From JACCYQ01 sp036675565 (GTDB taxonomy: Bacteria; Bacteroidota; Bacteroidia; Chitinophagales; Chitinophagaceae), in assembly GCA_036675565.1 (NCBI GenBank), contig JAKFER010000225.1:1-45820 (forward strand): 45,820 nucleotides of DNA. Reading direction: 5' to 3'. The translations under genes were made by a program, and so were the position numbers. The notes under the pieces were generated by a model that had not been told where the DNA came from, ran no database searches, and was given only the letters and a program-made list of their open reading frames with translations. Positions 26,753 through 35,226 of this stretch are shown here, piece by piece; within the stretch, counting starts at the first letter, position 1; each line of letters starts with the position of its first letter.

Positions 26753-27805
26753 ATGTTCCAGGCTAAAAATTTTACTCCGCGGCAACTTTCCGCTTTTACT
26801 TCCTTATTACTCTCTATTCCTATTGCATTAGGTATTTATGTACTTGAAAAAGATTGGATCATCTCCGGCGTTTCATTCGTCCTGATTTTTTTGGGAAGTT
26901 TTTTATTAATTACGTTTACGCTTCAACGTTTTATTTATCGTAAAATAAAACTCATTTATAAGTTTATATATCAAACCAAGGCGAGTAAACGAGAGGAGAT
27001 GTATTACAAATTTGTTCTCCCGCAAAAAAGTATTTCAGAGGTAAGTGAAGATGTACAAGCCTGGGCAGTTCAAAGGAGCCAGGAAATTGATCTGCTTAAA
27101 AAGAACGAGGAATTCAGAAAAGAATTCTTACAGAACTTATCCCACGAATTTAAAACACCGGTATTCGCGATCCAGGGTTATATTGATACGCTGCGTGATG
27201 GTGCCATGCTGGAACCTGACACACTGAAACGTTTTTTGGACAATGCATCCAGCAATGTAACACGCCTGTTAAACCTGTTACAGGACCTGGACGAAATTTC
27301 AAGTCTTGAACGCGGCGAACAGGTTTTACACAAACAGAATTTTATTATCCAGGATTTGGTAAAGCAGGTTTATGAAAGTTTAAGCATCCGTTCAAAAGAA
27401 AAAAATATTACCTGCAGCATCAAAAAAGGTTGTGAATCACCGTTAACCGTATTTGCCGATAAAGAAAAAATAAGGCAGGTTATCATAAACCTGGTCGATA
27501 ATTCAATAAAGTATGGTAAAACAGACGGACATGTTGTTGCCAGCATGTACCAACTTGATGAACAACGAATATTGATTGAGATCAGTGATAACGGAATTGG
27601 CATCCCGGAACAACACCTTGAAAGGGTTTTTGAAAGATTTTACAGAACAGCCGAAGGTCGCAGCAGGGATGTTACGGGCTCAGGATTAGGTCTCGCTATT
27701 TGTAAACATATTGTTGAAGCGCATGGTCAAACCATTCATGTACGCAGTTCCGTTGAAGTAGGAACAACAGTCGGTTTTACTTTAGATTCAAAAAATGATC
27801 AATAG
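26753..27805 (+). CDS. Membrane sensor histidine kinase (PhoR-like)
   Basis: A 350-residue kinase with two N-terminal transmembrane helices (about 11-31 and 36-57) and almost no periplasmic loop. A short linker leads to the H-box LSHEFKTPVFAIQGY (His131), N-box VIINLVDNSIKYG, G1 DNGIGIP, an FERFYR F-box and G2 GSGLGLAICKHIVEAHG. The small sensor region fits kinases that read the membrane or a partner protein, as PhoR does with the Pst/PhoU complex. It should phosphorylate the regulator encoded just upstream. Confidence 0.93.
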   Translation: MFQAKNFTPRQLSAFTSLLLSIPIALGIYVLEKDWIISGVSFVLIFLGSFLLITFTLQRFIYRKIKLIYKFIYQTKASKREEMYYKFVLPQKSISEVSEDVQAWAVQRSQEIDLLKKNEEFRKEFLQNLSHEFKTPVFAIQGYIDTLRDGAMLEPDTLKRFLDNASSNVTRLLNLLQDLDEISSLERGEQVLHKQNFIIQDLVKQVYESLSIRSKEKNITCSIKKGCESPLTVFADKEKIRQVIINLVDNSIKYGKTDGHVVASMYQLDEQRILIEISDNGIGIPEQHLERVFERFYRTAEGRSRDVTGSGLGLAICKHIVEAHGQTIHVRSSVEVGTTVGFTLDSKNDQ

Positions 27806-27806
27806 A

Positions 27807-27834
27807 CAATTTGAAAATATGGCAATTTGAAAAT
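27807..27834. repeat. Two copies of the CAATTTGAAAAT repeat
   Basis: Exact 12-mers at 27807-27818 and 27823-27834, immediately after the kinase stop, in the gap to the convergent lipoprotein gene. Confidence 0.75.
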
Positions 27835-27905
27835 GAAGAGAATGAAAAAAATAATTTAATCTTCTCCATTTTTATCAGAATATTTCAAATGGATTCAAAG
27901 AATAA

Positions 27906-28304
27906 TCAATAATAGTTTTTTCCTTCTTCCAGGCTTTTGAAAAAATCAATCGCCTCGTTATTCATCCGGGTATGACGTAATACACCATCAAGTGTAAACG
28001 AAAAGTAACGGCAACCATCCGCATCGGCAAATTGCGCCTCAAGCAGTTTATTGCCTTGCTGATAAAATAAAACCTTGCCTTTGTAGCTACATGGATCGGG
28101 GTTTACTTCTTTGGAATCAATAAAATCAATCAACCGGTGGATTGCCGCACTATTTGTTGTGGCCACTGTTTTTGAAACAGCACCAGGGTCAGGAATGGCG
28201 TATTCAATAACAACACTGTCTGTTTCCGCAATAGCATTTACAGTGGCACTGGTGCAGGAAGTAAAAAGAATGATTACAATAAATAGTACGATTTTATTTT
28301 TCAT
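27906..28304 (-). CDS. Small lipoprotein
   Basis: This 132-residue protein has a lipoprotein signal (MKNKIVLFIVIILFTSC, lipobox FTSC). The mature part has an N-terminal DSVVIEYAIPDPG strand, a middle C-SYKGKVLFYQQG and DADGCRYFSF, with two cysteines that may form a disulphide. It is similar in layout to the lipoprotein at 34737-35207, suggesting paralogy. The ATG at 28304 overlaps the upstream DUF5690 gene by 11 bp; longer frames lie inside that gene and are rejected. Ligand unknown. Confidence 0.8.
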   Translation of the reverse strand: MKNKIVLFIVIILFTSCTSATVNAIAETDSVVIEYAIPDPGAVSKTVATTNSAAIHRLIDFIDSKEVNPDPCSYKGKVLFYQQGNKLLEAQFADADGCRYFSFTLDGVLRHTRMNNEAIDFFKSLEEGKNYY

Positions 28305-29586
28305 AATTAATTTTTTGAGTTGAAGCAACATGTTTCCTGTAAAAGTAAACGATGGAGCATGCAGTAGATAATCCACCGATCATAGCCGACCACAAAACAA
28401 GTGTTGTGTAGAAGTCGAGCCAGTTTATTTGAAGATTAAAAATCGTTTTAGAAAGCAGAACACTTACACTGGCAAGGTAGCCAAAAGCATCAGCAACATA
28501 AATTACAAAGCCCACGGTACCCGCATATTTAAAAGTTGCCAGCATCCGATCGAATAAAAGTGAGTTGTATGGGATGTAAGTCATATATAAACCAAGACCA
28601 ACCAATGTCATCCAGTAAAACATACTGATGATTCCCTGCAGGAATAATAAAGTAACAATTCCTGATAATACAAACCCCAGCAACATGATATAATGAGAAA
28701 GAATAAATGCCCTGAAATTATTTTTGATAATAACCATTGTTGCTATCAAGGCAAGGATTGCTAACGAAATAAGTGTTTCGGTTTTGGCAAATACATTTGC
28801 TTCGAAGACTATTCCAGACTCCCGCCACATATCCGCCATAAAACCATCTCTTACTTCTCGTAGCATGGTGGCGAGGATATAAATAATCACCAGTAATACA
28901 ACGCCGGGTAAAAAAGCACCAATAAATTGCTTTCGGTCATCTGCGTTCATGGGTAACCGTTCGGTTCTGTGCGTAATATCACCGGGACCTGGTGGTGGGA
29001 TTTTCTCCAGCAAATAAATAAATAATAACAGTGGAATAAAAAATATCAGCCCGGTAACAAATGGCATCCAATATTCACTCACACCCCAATTATTCATAAC
29101 ATACAAAGCCGTTGATTTTGAAATACCTCCCGCAAATATGAAACTTACAGCTAATGCTGCACCAATAAAATCGGTGGCACGCCTGCCCTCTACATAACTG
29201 AATAAAACACCCCAAAGCATTCCTAAAGGAAATCCATTGAATACCAGTACCCAAAAATTATAAGGCGGAGGAATTAATGCAAAAACGAGCCATGCCATCC
29301 ATGAAATAAATACCAATATAAAAATCAACTGACCCCGGCCATGACGCTTCATTTCACTGATAAATTTTATTCCGTAAAATTTACTCAGCATATAACCCAA
29401 TACCTGGGTGATGACCAATACGATTTTAAAATCCAACCCCCATAAGCTATAACCGGAATAGGATGCTACATTAAATGCCTTGCGAAATGCAAATATGCAG
29501 GTATATGCTACAAAACAAACAATAGCTGCAAAGACCGCTTCCTTTTTTATACTGTTAAAGGAGAAATAAGTTGGAGTGGATGACAA
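28294..29586 (-). CDS. DUF5690-family MFS-type membrane transporter
   Basis: A 430-residue protein with about 12 transmembrane helices. The N-terminal AFRKAFNVASYSGYSLWGLDFKI... layout (a FRKxF motif after helix 1), the SYVEGRRATDFIGAALAVSF segment and the C-terminal SLLFDRMLATFKYAGTVGF are as in DUF5690 proteins, an MFS-like family of unknown substrate common in Bacteroidota. The only start in the frame is TTG at 29586, with a stop codon shortly upstream. It overlaps the lipoprotein gene by 11 bp, so they are probably co-transcribed. Confidence 0.85.
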   Translation of the reverse strand: MSSTPTYFSFNSIKKEAVFAAIVCFVAYTCIFAFRKAFNVASYSGYSLWGLDFKIVLVITQVLGYMLSKFYGIKFISEMKRHGRGQLIFILVFISWMAWLVFALIPPPYNFWVLVFNGFPLGMLWGVLFSYVEGRRATDFIGAALAVSFIFAGGISKSTALYVMNNWGVSEYWMPFVTGLIFFIPLLLFIYLLEKIPPPGPGDITHRTERLPMNADDRKQFIGAFLPGVVLLVIIYILATMLREVRDGFMADMWRESGIVFEANVFAKTETLISLAILALIATMVIIKNNFRAFILSHYIMLLGFVLSGIVTLLFLQGIISMFYWMTLVGLGLYMTYIPYNSLLFDRMLATFKYAGTVGFVIYVADAFGYLASVSVLLSKTIFNLQINWLDFYTTLVLWSAMIGGLSTACSIVYFYRKHVASTQKINYEK

Positions 29587-29858
29587 ACAATTAATTTGTC
29601 TTCAATATATCAAAATAAATCAGGTTTTAATTATTATCCATAATTCCAGGACGGATAAAAATCAATTCCGACTGTGTTAAGCCGTGATCAATGTTCGTCA
29701 TTCTCGTATTGTGTTCTGCCAAATTTTGCCTTTCCAAGTAATCTGCGTTTGACTTTATCCTGAATTATTGAACCACAAATCAGTAGCATAAAAGCGCAAA
29801 GTCATACGATATCTGCTATGATTTTTGTAGTATCTTATTACTACCTAAAACAACTGCT
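29587..29858. other. Gap upstream of the DUF5690 gene
   Basis: No gene was seen. A TATTTTG element near 29617 on the minus strand may be the -7 of the transporter promoter; the rest carries no recognisable feature. Confidence 0.5.
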
Positions 29859-29999
29859 GTGAAAAAGAATCTCTTTCTGCTCACATTGTGCTTCACCTGT
29901 TTATTGACCGCGTTGTTCAGCGCATGCAAGAAAGATACGGGCTCCAACAATTATGTAAGGGGACGTCAACTAATCAAAGTTGTCTTCAATGAATCATGA
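29859..29999 (+). CDS. Very small predicted lipoprotein
   Basis: A GTG-started frame of 46 codons encodes MKKNLFLLTLCFTCLLTALF followed by SAC and a short charged tail (KKDTGSNNY, ending KVVFNES). A basic N-terminus, a hydrophobic stretch and a lipobox LFSAC are convincing for a lipoprotein signal. Only about 24 residues remain after lipidation. It is either a genuine micro-lipoprotein or the 5' remnant of a decayed gene. The downstream 150 bp carry no continuation that I can read. Confidence 0.45.
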   Translation: MKKNLFLLTLCFTCLLTALFSACKKDTGSNNYVRGRQLIKVVFNES

Positions 30000-30155
30000 C
30001 CTATTTATCATTCTAAAAATATGGTTGCTGGTTCGCCTGGCACAAATACAGAGGCATAGCAACTACGCAAATTCCCGCATGAAGGTTTACATAAACTTCA
30101 TATTCAGTTAATATTTCGGTTATATATAAGTGTGAAATTCAATAAACGATTCACC

Positions 30156-30995
30156 ATGCAAAAACGAAATATTGAAGTAGCCGTCATTTCGGATCTTCAT
30201 TTAGGCACTTATGGATCAAAAGCGATTGAAGCTGTCAACTACCTGCAATCTATTTCTCCCAGGTTGCTTATTCTAAATGGAGATATTATTGATGTATGGC
30301 AATTCAACAAACATTATTTCCCTCCAGCTCATTTTGCAGTATTAAAAGAGATCATTCATATGATGACGCTGGGCACCCGTGTATTTTATGTTACCGGGAA
30401 CCATGATGAAATGTTGCGTGCCTATGCAGACCTTGAGTTAGGCAACCTGCAACTGACCAACAAACTTGTATTGGAGATCGATAATAAAATGATGTGGATA
30501 TTTCACGGTGATGTTTTTGACCATACAACCAATGGAAGTGCAAAGTTCTGGGGTCGTATGGGCAGCAACGGTTATGCCATGCTGTTAGCTTTTAATAAAC
30601 TGATCAACAGTTGCGCAAAATTAGCCGGTCGCGGACAAGTATCTTTTTCAAAAAAGGTAATGAGCCAGATAAATAAGTATGTAATTAAAGTGAACCAATT
30701 TGAAAAGCTGGTGGCGGAATTAGCAATAGAAAAAAAATTCGATTATGTGATCTGTGGTCACATACATCAACCCAGGAAAAAAGAATTTGTAACAACTAAA
30801 GGCAAAGTTATTTACCTGAATTCAGGCGACTGGGTTGAGCATATGACATCGCTGGAATATTACGGAAATGACTGGCATATTTATCAACATGTAGCAGCAA
30901 ATCATAAACCTGAGTATAAAAGAGAAGCCATCATTAATATGGATATGATTCCAAAAGAAGTATCCATTTACCTGCATTCACTATCAATAAAATAA
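30156..30995 (+). CDS. Metallophosphoesterase of the LpxH/PlcP group
   Basis: A 279-residue calcineurin-like phosphoesterase. Metal motifs: SDLHLG (D13, H15), NGDIIDVW, GNHDE, HGDVFD and GHIHQP, plus the FNKLINSCAK and VNQFEKLVAELA helices and YLNSGDWVEHMTSLEY near the end. COG2908 proteins of this kind are annotated as UDP-2,3-diacylglucosamine diphosphatase, but the group also holds PlcP, a phospholipase C-type enzyme that strips phospholipid head groups under phosphate limitation. The glycosyltransferase 5 bp downstream makes the PlcP reading attractive. ATG 30156 is preferred over GTG 30132. Confidence 0.88.
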   Translation: MQKRNIEVAVISDLHLGTYGSKAIEAVNYLQSISPRLLILNGDIIDVWQFNKHYFPPAHFAVLKEIIHMMTLGTRVFYVTGNHDEMLRAYADLELGNLQLTNKLVLEIDNKMMWIFHGDVFDHTTNGSAKFWGRMGSNGYAMLLAFNKLINSCAKLAGRGQVSFSKKVMSQINKYVIKVNQFEKLVAELAIEKKFDYVICGHIHQPRKKEFVTTKGKVIYLNSGDWVEHMTSLEYYGNDWHIYQHVAANHKPEYKREAIINMDMIPKEVSIYLHSLSIK

Positions 30996-31000
30996 ATTTA

Positions 31001-32056
31001 ATGAAAATACTTTATGCCGTACAAGCCACCGGGAACGGGCACATCAGCCGGGCAATGGAGCTTTTACCTCATTTGCAAAAATATGGAACGGTAGATATTT
31101 TTTTAAGTGGGGCAAACAGTAGTTTGTCCCTGGATGTACCGGTAAAGTTCCGCAGTAATGGAGTAAGCTTGTTTTATAATTGCAATGGAGGACTTGATTA
31201 TCTGAAGATGCTGAAACATACAAATCCAATAAAAGTGCAGCAGCTGGTTAGAAAACTGCCTGTTGAAAATTATGACCTCATACTAAATGATTTTGAATAC
31301 ATAACCGCAGCAGCTTGTAAAAAGAAAAGAATCCCTTCCATCCAGTTTGGACACCAGGCAAGTTTTTATTCGGACAAAGTTCCAAGGCCAGTAATAAAAA
31401 GCCGGCTGGGAGAAAAGATTTTAAAACATTATGCGAAAGCCACGCAATATGCCGGACTGCATTTTAAAAAATATGATGATCATATTTTTACACCTGTAAT
31501 AAAAAAAAGCATCCTGGATGCCAAACCGGTAGATGATGGTTTTGTTTTAGTATACCTTCCTTCCTACTGCAAACCACAGCTATATGATATATTCACCAGG
31601 CTTAAAAAAGTTCCTTTTCATATTTTCACGCATGATGTAAGCACTCCGCAAAAGATAGAGAACATTCTTTTTTTACCAATAGCCAAAGATCAATTTAATC
31701 ATCACTTAACCAGGTGTTCGGGGATTATAACCGGCGGTGGATTTGAAACGCCGGCAGAGGCTATACACCTGGGAAAAAAGATCATGGCCATTCCTATCCG
31801 GAGCCATTACGAACAGCTTTGCAATGCTGCCGCTTTGGAAGCATTGGGTATAACCTGCCTGAAAAATATCAATCATGATTTTGATGAACATTTTTTTCAA
31901 TGGCTTCAAAATGGTGTAACAGTAAAAATGGATTACAGTAACAGTATTAATGAAGTACTGAATTTCATTTTCAATTCACCTAAGCATGTTCATAAACATT
32001 TGACCGAAATGGAAAAAGACCAGCAAATGGTGGAAGTGCTCGATATACTAAATTAG
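31001..32056 (+). CDS. GT-B fold glycosyltransferase family protein (MJ1255 type)
   Basis: This 351-residue protein begins MKILYAVQATGNGHISRAME, the N-terminal pattern of the MJ1255/VC2487-like family related to MurG and UDP-glycosyltransferases. The C-terminal nucleotide-sugar half has CSGIITGGGFETPAEAIHLG and PIRSHYEQLCNAAALE. It would transfer a sugar from a nucleotide donor, possibly to diacylglycerol if its operon partner releases that lipid; the acceptor is inference. No membrane helix is obvious. The 5-bp gap to the phosphoesterase indicates one operon. Confidence 0.85.
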   Translation: MKILYAVQATGNGHISRAMELLPHLQKYGTVDIFLSGANSSLSLDVPVKFRSNGVSLFYNCNGGLDYLKMLKHTNPIKVQQLVRKLPVENYDLILNDFEYITAAACKKKRIPSIQFGHQASFYSDKVPRPVIKSRLGEKILKHYAKATQYAGLHFKKYDDHIFTPVIKKSILDAKPVDDGFVLVYLPSYCKPQLYDIFTRLKKVPFHIFTHDVSTPQKIENILFLPIAKDQFNHHLTRCSGIITGGGFETPAEAIHLGKKIMAIPIRSHYEQLCNAAALEALGITCLKNINHDFDEHFFQWLQNGVTVKMDYSNSINEVLNFIFNSPKHVHKHLTEMEKDQQMVEVLDILN

Positions 32057-32078
32057 GATTACCCGTTATTCAAATAGA

Positions 32079-32103
32079 GAAGCCTCCTTTTACAGGAGGC
32101 TTC
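32079..32103 (+). terminator. Hairpin after the glycosyltransferase gene
   Basis: A 9-bp perfect stem GAAGCCTCC/GGAGGCTTC with a 7-nt loop, 22 nt past the stop. It lacks a downstream T run, so termination may be partial. Confidence 0.55.
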
Positions 32104-32219
32104 GGGGATAATGTCTAATGGTTTTTGATTTTACACATTCAAAATTGCATCAACCAAATTAACTGCAGGTTACCGGAATATGACTATTTCATTACCATAT
32201 AAATAATGATAGAAAATGA

Positions 32220-32280
32220 ATAAAAAGCCCTCCATAAAGATGGAGGGCTTACATTGAGAAAACTGCTTACGATTTGCTTG
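32220..32280 (-). ncRNA. Candidate small RNA, copy 1
   Basis: Predicted RNA of about 60 nt starting near 32279, read from the layout: a -7-like GATTTTTG just upstream and a terminator AAGCCCTCCA/TGGAGGGCTT (32225-32250) with a T5 run at the 3' end. The whole 120 bp from terminator to upstream boxes is repeated at 33258-33379. A possible short peptide (MDFCITSKS) is not kept in the other copy, so a non-coding RNA is favoured. Confidence 0.6.
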
Positions 32281-32285
32281 TAATG

Positions 32286-32331
32286 CAAAAATCCATTTTA
32301 CATGTTATGTATAAGTTACAGGGCTGTTACA
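32286..32331 (-). promoter_or_regulatory. Activator-type promoter with three 11-bp repeats (small RNA 1)
   Basis: Minus strand, 5' to 3': TGTAACAGCCC (32321-32331), TGTAACTTATA (32310-32320), CATAACATGTA (32299-32309), 5 nt, then the -7-like GATTTTTG (32286-32293). The 11-bp period resembles Pho boxes; the regulator is inferred. Confidence 0.6.
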
Positions 32332-32361
32332 TTAGTATGAAAAAAAAACAGGCAGAGCTAA

Positions 32362-33135
32362 TCACCACCATTTTAACGGGAAATCAATACTATCAACAGA
32401 ACTCACAATGAGATCCGGTTTGAAAGCGTATTGGCTAAGCGTTTCTTTTTCGGCTATGCCTGAAAGTACGAGTATGGTTTTATATCCCATTTGCACGCCA
32501 CCTTGTATGTCGGTTTCCATTGTATCGCCAATAACAGTTGTACCGCCTGATTCCAGGTTAAGGTATTTACGAGCGGAGCGCATCATGACCGGGCTCGGTT
32601 TACCTATTACAAAAGCCTTGCGGCCGGTTGCCTCTTCGATCATTGCGGTTGTTGCAGCAATACCTAAATTATTCCATCCGGGTTTTTTAGGTGAAGGATC
32701 CCTGTTAGTTGTAATAAATTTTGCTCCTGCCAGTATCATATCAACGGCACGTTGCACCATCTCTAAAGTAAAGTTGCGGCCTTCACCCAGCACAACGAAT
32801 TCAGGATCCGTTTCTACCAGGGATATCCCGTTCTCATGCAGGCTGGTTAATAATCCGCCTTCACCTAACACATAGGCCGTTCCCTGCGAGCCCTGCTCAC
32901 CAAGAAATTTGCCGGTTGCCATAGCGCTGGTAAAAATGTGATCCACCGTAACCTCAATACCCAGATTCTTTAACTTTCGCACAGCCTCCAACCTGGTTCG
33001 CTGGCTGTTATTGGTCATGAATGTAAAGGGAATATCATTTTTTATCAGCTGGTTTACAAATCGATCGGCACCCTCAATCAATAATTCACCACTGTAAATA
33101 ACGCCATCCATGTCTATTAAGAGTCCCTGTTTCAT
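32362..33135 (-). CDS. HAD-IIA family phosphatase (NagD/AraL-like)
   Basis: A 257-residue HAD hydrolase: motif I LLIDMDGVIYSG (nucleophile D8, D10), motif II in FMTNNSQRT, the class IIA cap (about 75-180), the lysine in FVIGKPSP and motif IV VIGDTMETDIQGG. NagD-like enzymes dephosphorylate nucleotide monophosphates or sugar phosphates. The ATG at 33135 (MKQGLLIDMDG) fits the family; a longer frame adds 20 residues of unrelated sequence. It lies between the two small RNA copies, so a phosphate-salvage role is possible but not shown. Confidence 0.9.
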   Translation of the reverse strand: MKQGLLIDMDGVIYSGELLIEGADRFVNQLIKNDIPFTFMTNNSQRTRLEAVRKLKNLGIEVTVDHIFTSAMATGKFLGEQGSQGTAYVLGEGGLLTSLHENGISLVETDPEFVVLGEGRNFTLEMVQRAVDMILAGAKFITTNRDPSPKKPGWNNLGIAATTAMIEEATGRKAFVIGKPSPVMMRSARKYLNLESGGTTVIGDTMETDIQGGVQMGYKTILVLSGIAEKETLSQYAFKPDLIVSSVDSIDFPLKWW

Positions 33136-33257
33136 AATGATTGTATTGATTCCGAAAAATGAATGAAAGTGTTTTTTGATTGCACAATTTACCAAACTAA
33201 GATCATTTCAATTTTATTGATCAGCACATTCATTTCCTCTGATCATTAAAAAAAAAT

Positions 33258-33318
33258 GATAAAAAGCCCCCCATGGAAATGGAGGGCGACATGAGAAAAA
33301 TTGCTTATGATTTTGCTT
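33258..33318 (-). ncRNA. Candidate small RNA, copy 2
   Basis: The twin of the RNA at 32220-32280, about 60 nt. Terminator arms GCCCCCCAT (33266-33274) and ATGGAGGGC (33279-33287) include one pair that is U-G in the minus transcript but C-A in the plus one, so the RNA is the minus strand. A T5 run and further T's follow. Shared body sequences include GCAAGCAAA and TAAGCA. Confidence 0.62.
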
Positions 33319-33324
33319 GCCATG

Positions 33325-33370
33325 CAAAAGTGCATTTTACATGTTATGCATAAGTTATAAGGCTATTACC
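33325..33370 (-). promoter_or_regulatory. Activator-type promoter with three 11-bp repeats (small RNA 2)
   Basis: Minus strand: GGTAATAGCCT, TATAACTTATG, CATAACATGTA (33370 down to 33338), a 5-nt gap, then CACTTTTG (33325-33332). Repeat length, number and gap are identical to copy 1 and to the TonB receptor promoter at 39534. Confidence 0.6.
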
Positions 33371-33399
33371 CTAGTATTAATAAATTTTAAGAGAAAAAA

Positions 33400-34617
33400 T
33401 TAATGAGCAGCGAGATTGACAAAAGGGTCATACTCATAAACCACTTTGTAATCTTTATTCTTTAAGCCTGGTGGCAATTGACCAAGTCCAAGATCAATAC
33501 CCTGAGGAGTCGTTTCACAAACAGTAAATTTTTGATCCATATAATGGATTGGTTCACCAACCGGTTTATCCAATTTAACGGCAATGGTTACATGTTCGGG
33601 ATACAGCAGTACGATCATGGGTAAATTATAGATCTCTTTTACCAGGTAGAAAAACAATGCCGTCCTGTCGTCGCAATCACTTTTTCCATATAATAAGGTT
33701 TGCTCCGGCGTTAACCTTTTTTCTTTACCAAATTGTTCCACATCATTTTGAAAAGAAAAAGCATCGCGGGTAAACCGCATCAGGTATTCAACACCATTTT
33801 TCTGGCTCATTTTCAGCACATCTTTCTTTAAAGCCGGTATCAACGATGTATATGTTTTATTACTGATGGGAATATTAAAATACAATTCAAAATCAACCAC
33901 AGGATAATTCGTAAATACCTTTTCTACCTGCTGGTTTAAAACTAGATGATACCGGTACAACTTATCACCATATAAAAAATCTATTTCTTTTGAATCATAA
34001 TTGCCGGTATTAAAAGCCGGCAGCCGGTCAATTTTATATGAAAAAGAACGGGTAGCTTCGGGAACATCAATGTTTGCCGTATAAATTTTATCCCGATCAA
34101 TGGACCGGCTGTCAAAATCGTGAAAATTGAGACAAACATATTGTTTGCCATTCAGCATAAAAAGCGGGATATCATAAATATTATCATCACTTCTTACATA
34201 AAATAACAATTGATTTTTTTCCAAAGCCAGGTGAGCATCATAACCGGATTTTGTCAGTAAGAACCATTTGTATAAAGTGTAGCGTTCATAATTATTTGCC
34301 TTGGGGCTGATCATTTCAGCCGTACGCCTGATCAATTGATAATACAGCCAATCACTCATTTTATGTTGATCTCTATACAACAACAATTTATTGATGAGGG
34401 AATGAAAATCACTTAAGTTAACCTTGCTATAAAATGCATTGAGTGATTGTTCGGAAACAGGTTCTGTATACTCAATCAACATGGAAGGATCGATAGTCAA
34501 TTGAATGGTATCTCCTAAAAAATTTACTGTTTCCTGTTTGTAATTATATTCCTGGCTGAATAAAGCCTGGGGATGATGGATTAAAAAGCCAAATAAAATC
34601 AATATGGTTATTCGCAT
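33400..34617 (-). CDS. Exported transglutaminase-like protein
   Basis: This 405-residue protein has a signal peptide (MRITILILFGFLIHHPQALF, then SQ). The C-terminal part has a transglutaminase-like core: Cys315 in LLYGKSDCDDRTALFF, His342 in YPEHVTIAV, and an acidic residue in the KFTVCETTP strand, where the family usually has Asp. The N-terminal region (about 25-280) is unassigned. In bacteria such domains act as peptidases or amidases. The gene starts at ATG 34617; a GTG two codons upstream is less likely. No operon partner is close; the next gene upstream ends 119 bp away. Confidence 0.8.
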   Translation of the reverse strand: MRITILILFGFLIHHPQALFSQEYNYKQETVNFLGDTIQLTIDPSMLIEYTEPVSEQSLNAFYSKVNLSDFHSLINKLLLYRDQHKMSDWLYYQLIRRTAEMISPKANNYERYTLYKWFLLTKSGYDAHLALEKNQLLFYVRSDDNIYDIPLFMLNGKQYVCLNFHDFDSRSIDRDKIYTANIDVPEATRSFSYKIDRLPAFNTGNYDSKEIDFLYGDKLYRYHLVLNQQVEKVFTNYPVVDFELYFNIPISNKTYTSLIPALKKDVLKMSQKNGVEYLMRFTRDAFSFQNDVEQFGKEKRLTPEQTLLYGKSDCDDRTALFFYLVKEIYNLPMIVLLYPEHVTIAVKLDKPVGEPIHYMDQKFTVCETTPQGIDLGLGQLPPGLKNKDYKVVYEYDPFVNLAAH

Positions 34618-34736
34618 CTTCACTGGTCCAAATTGTATCAGGAAGGTACAAATAATAACAATAAGGTAATATTAAGTTTTACTGAGTTTAAGCATAATTA
34701 CTTATGATATTCATTATTTGATAGCATGTTTTCTTT

Positions 34737-35207
34737 TTATTCAATGGCATGATCTCTTTGCTGGTAAAGCCATGCACTGATGGCTTTTGGTAAATGCGTG
34801 AAGTATTTTTCACCCGTATGAATAAACGATAATGTATTGCATGAATCAGCACTTGAGAAGTATAAAGTGTACACTTTTCCACCTGTTGCATAAAAATGGA
34901 TCTTTCCCTGGGTAATGCAATCATTGGCATTGGGAATAATGGTTTCATTGGCAGCCTGCATAAGAGGTTCCAGTGATTTTTTATCTGTAACTCTTGTTGT
35001 GGAATAAAAACGATGATCGCCTGCTTTATGATAATATAAGATATAAGCACTATCCGCATCGTGTATACCGGGCAACAGGTTCGATTTGTAAGGCAGTTCT
35101 GTTATAGCCAGTTGCTGAATATCCACCTGCTCTTCTGAAGAGCGACAACTTATAAACATAGTGGAGCATAAAAAAAGTGCGATCATTAAAATAGAAAAGT
35201 ATCTCAT
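34737..35207 (-). CDS. Small lipoprotein, likely paralogue of the one at 27906
   Basis: A 156-residue lipoprotein: MRYFSILMIALFLCSTMFIS with lipobox FISC. Mature features parallel the lipoprotein at 27906-28304: a DSAYILYYHKAG strand, C-ITQGKIHFYATGG and SSADSCNTLSF, keeping the two cysteines and the GK-x-x-FY block. ATG 35207 is chosen because it starts the lipoprotein signal; the longer frame runs through the terminator hairpin at 35227. Function unknown. Confidence 0.8.
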   Translation of the reverse strand: MRYFSILMIALFLCSTMFISCRSSEEQVDIQQLAITELPYKSNLLPGIHDADSAYILYYHKAGDHRFYSTTRVTDKKSLEPLMQAANETIIPNANDCITQGKIHFYATGGKVYTLYFSSADSCNTLSFIHTGEKYFTHLPKAISAWLYQQRDHAIE

Positions 35208-35226
35208 GTTGTTTTCCTTGTAGCTT

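Noticed and set aside
30080..30132. Weak 11-bp periodicity upstream of the metallophosphoesterase
   Set aside because: TTTACATAAAC, TTCATATTCAG and TTAATATTTCG are in step, but lack the TAAC core and the 5-bp link to a -7, so it is not counted with the three good sites.
32267..32296. Nine-residue peptide (MDFCITSKS) in small RNA copy 1
   Set aside because: The frame is not kept in copy 2, where a one-base length difference changes it; the stem-loop and promoter are what is conserved.
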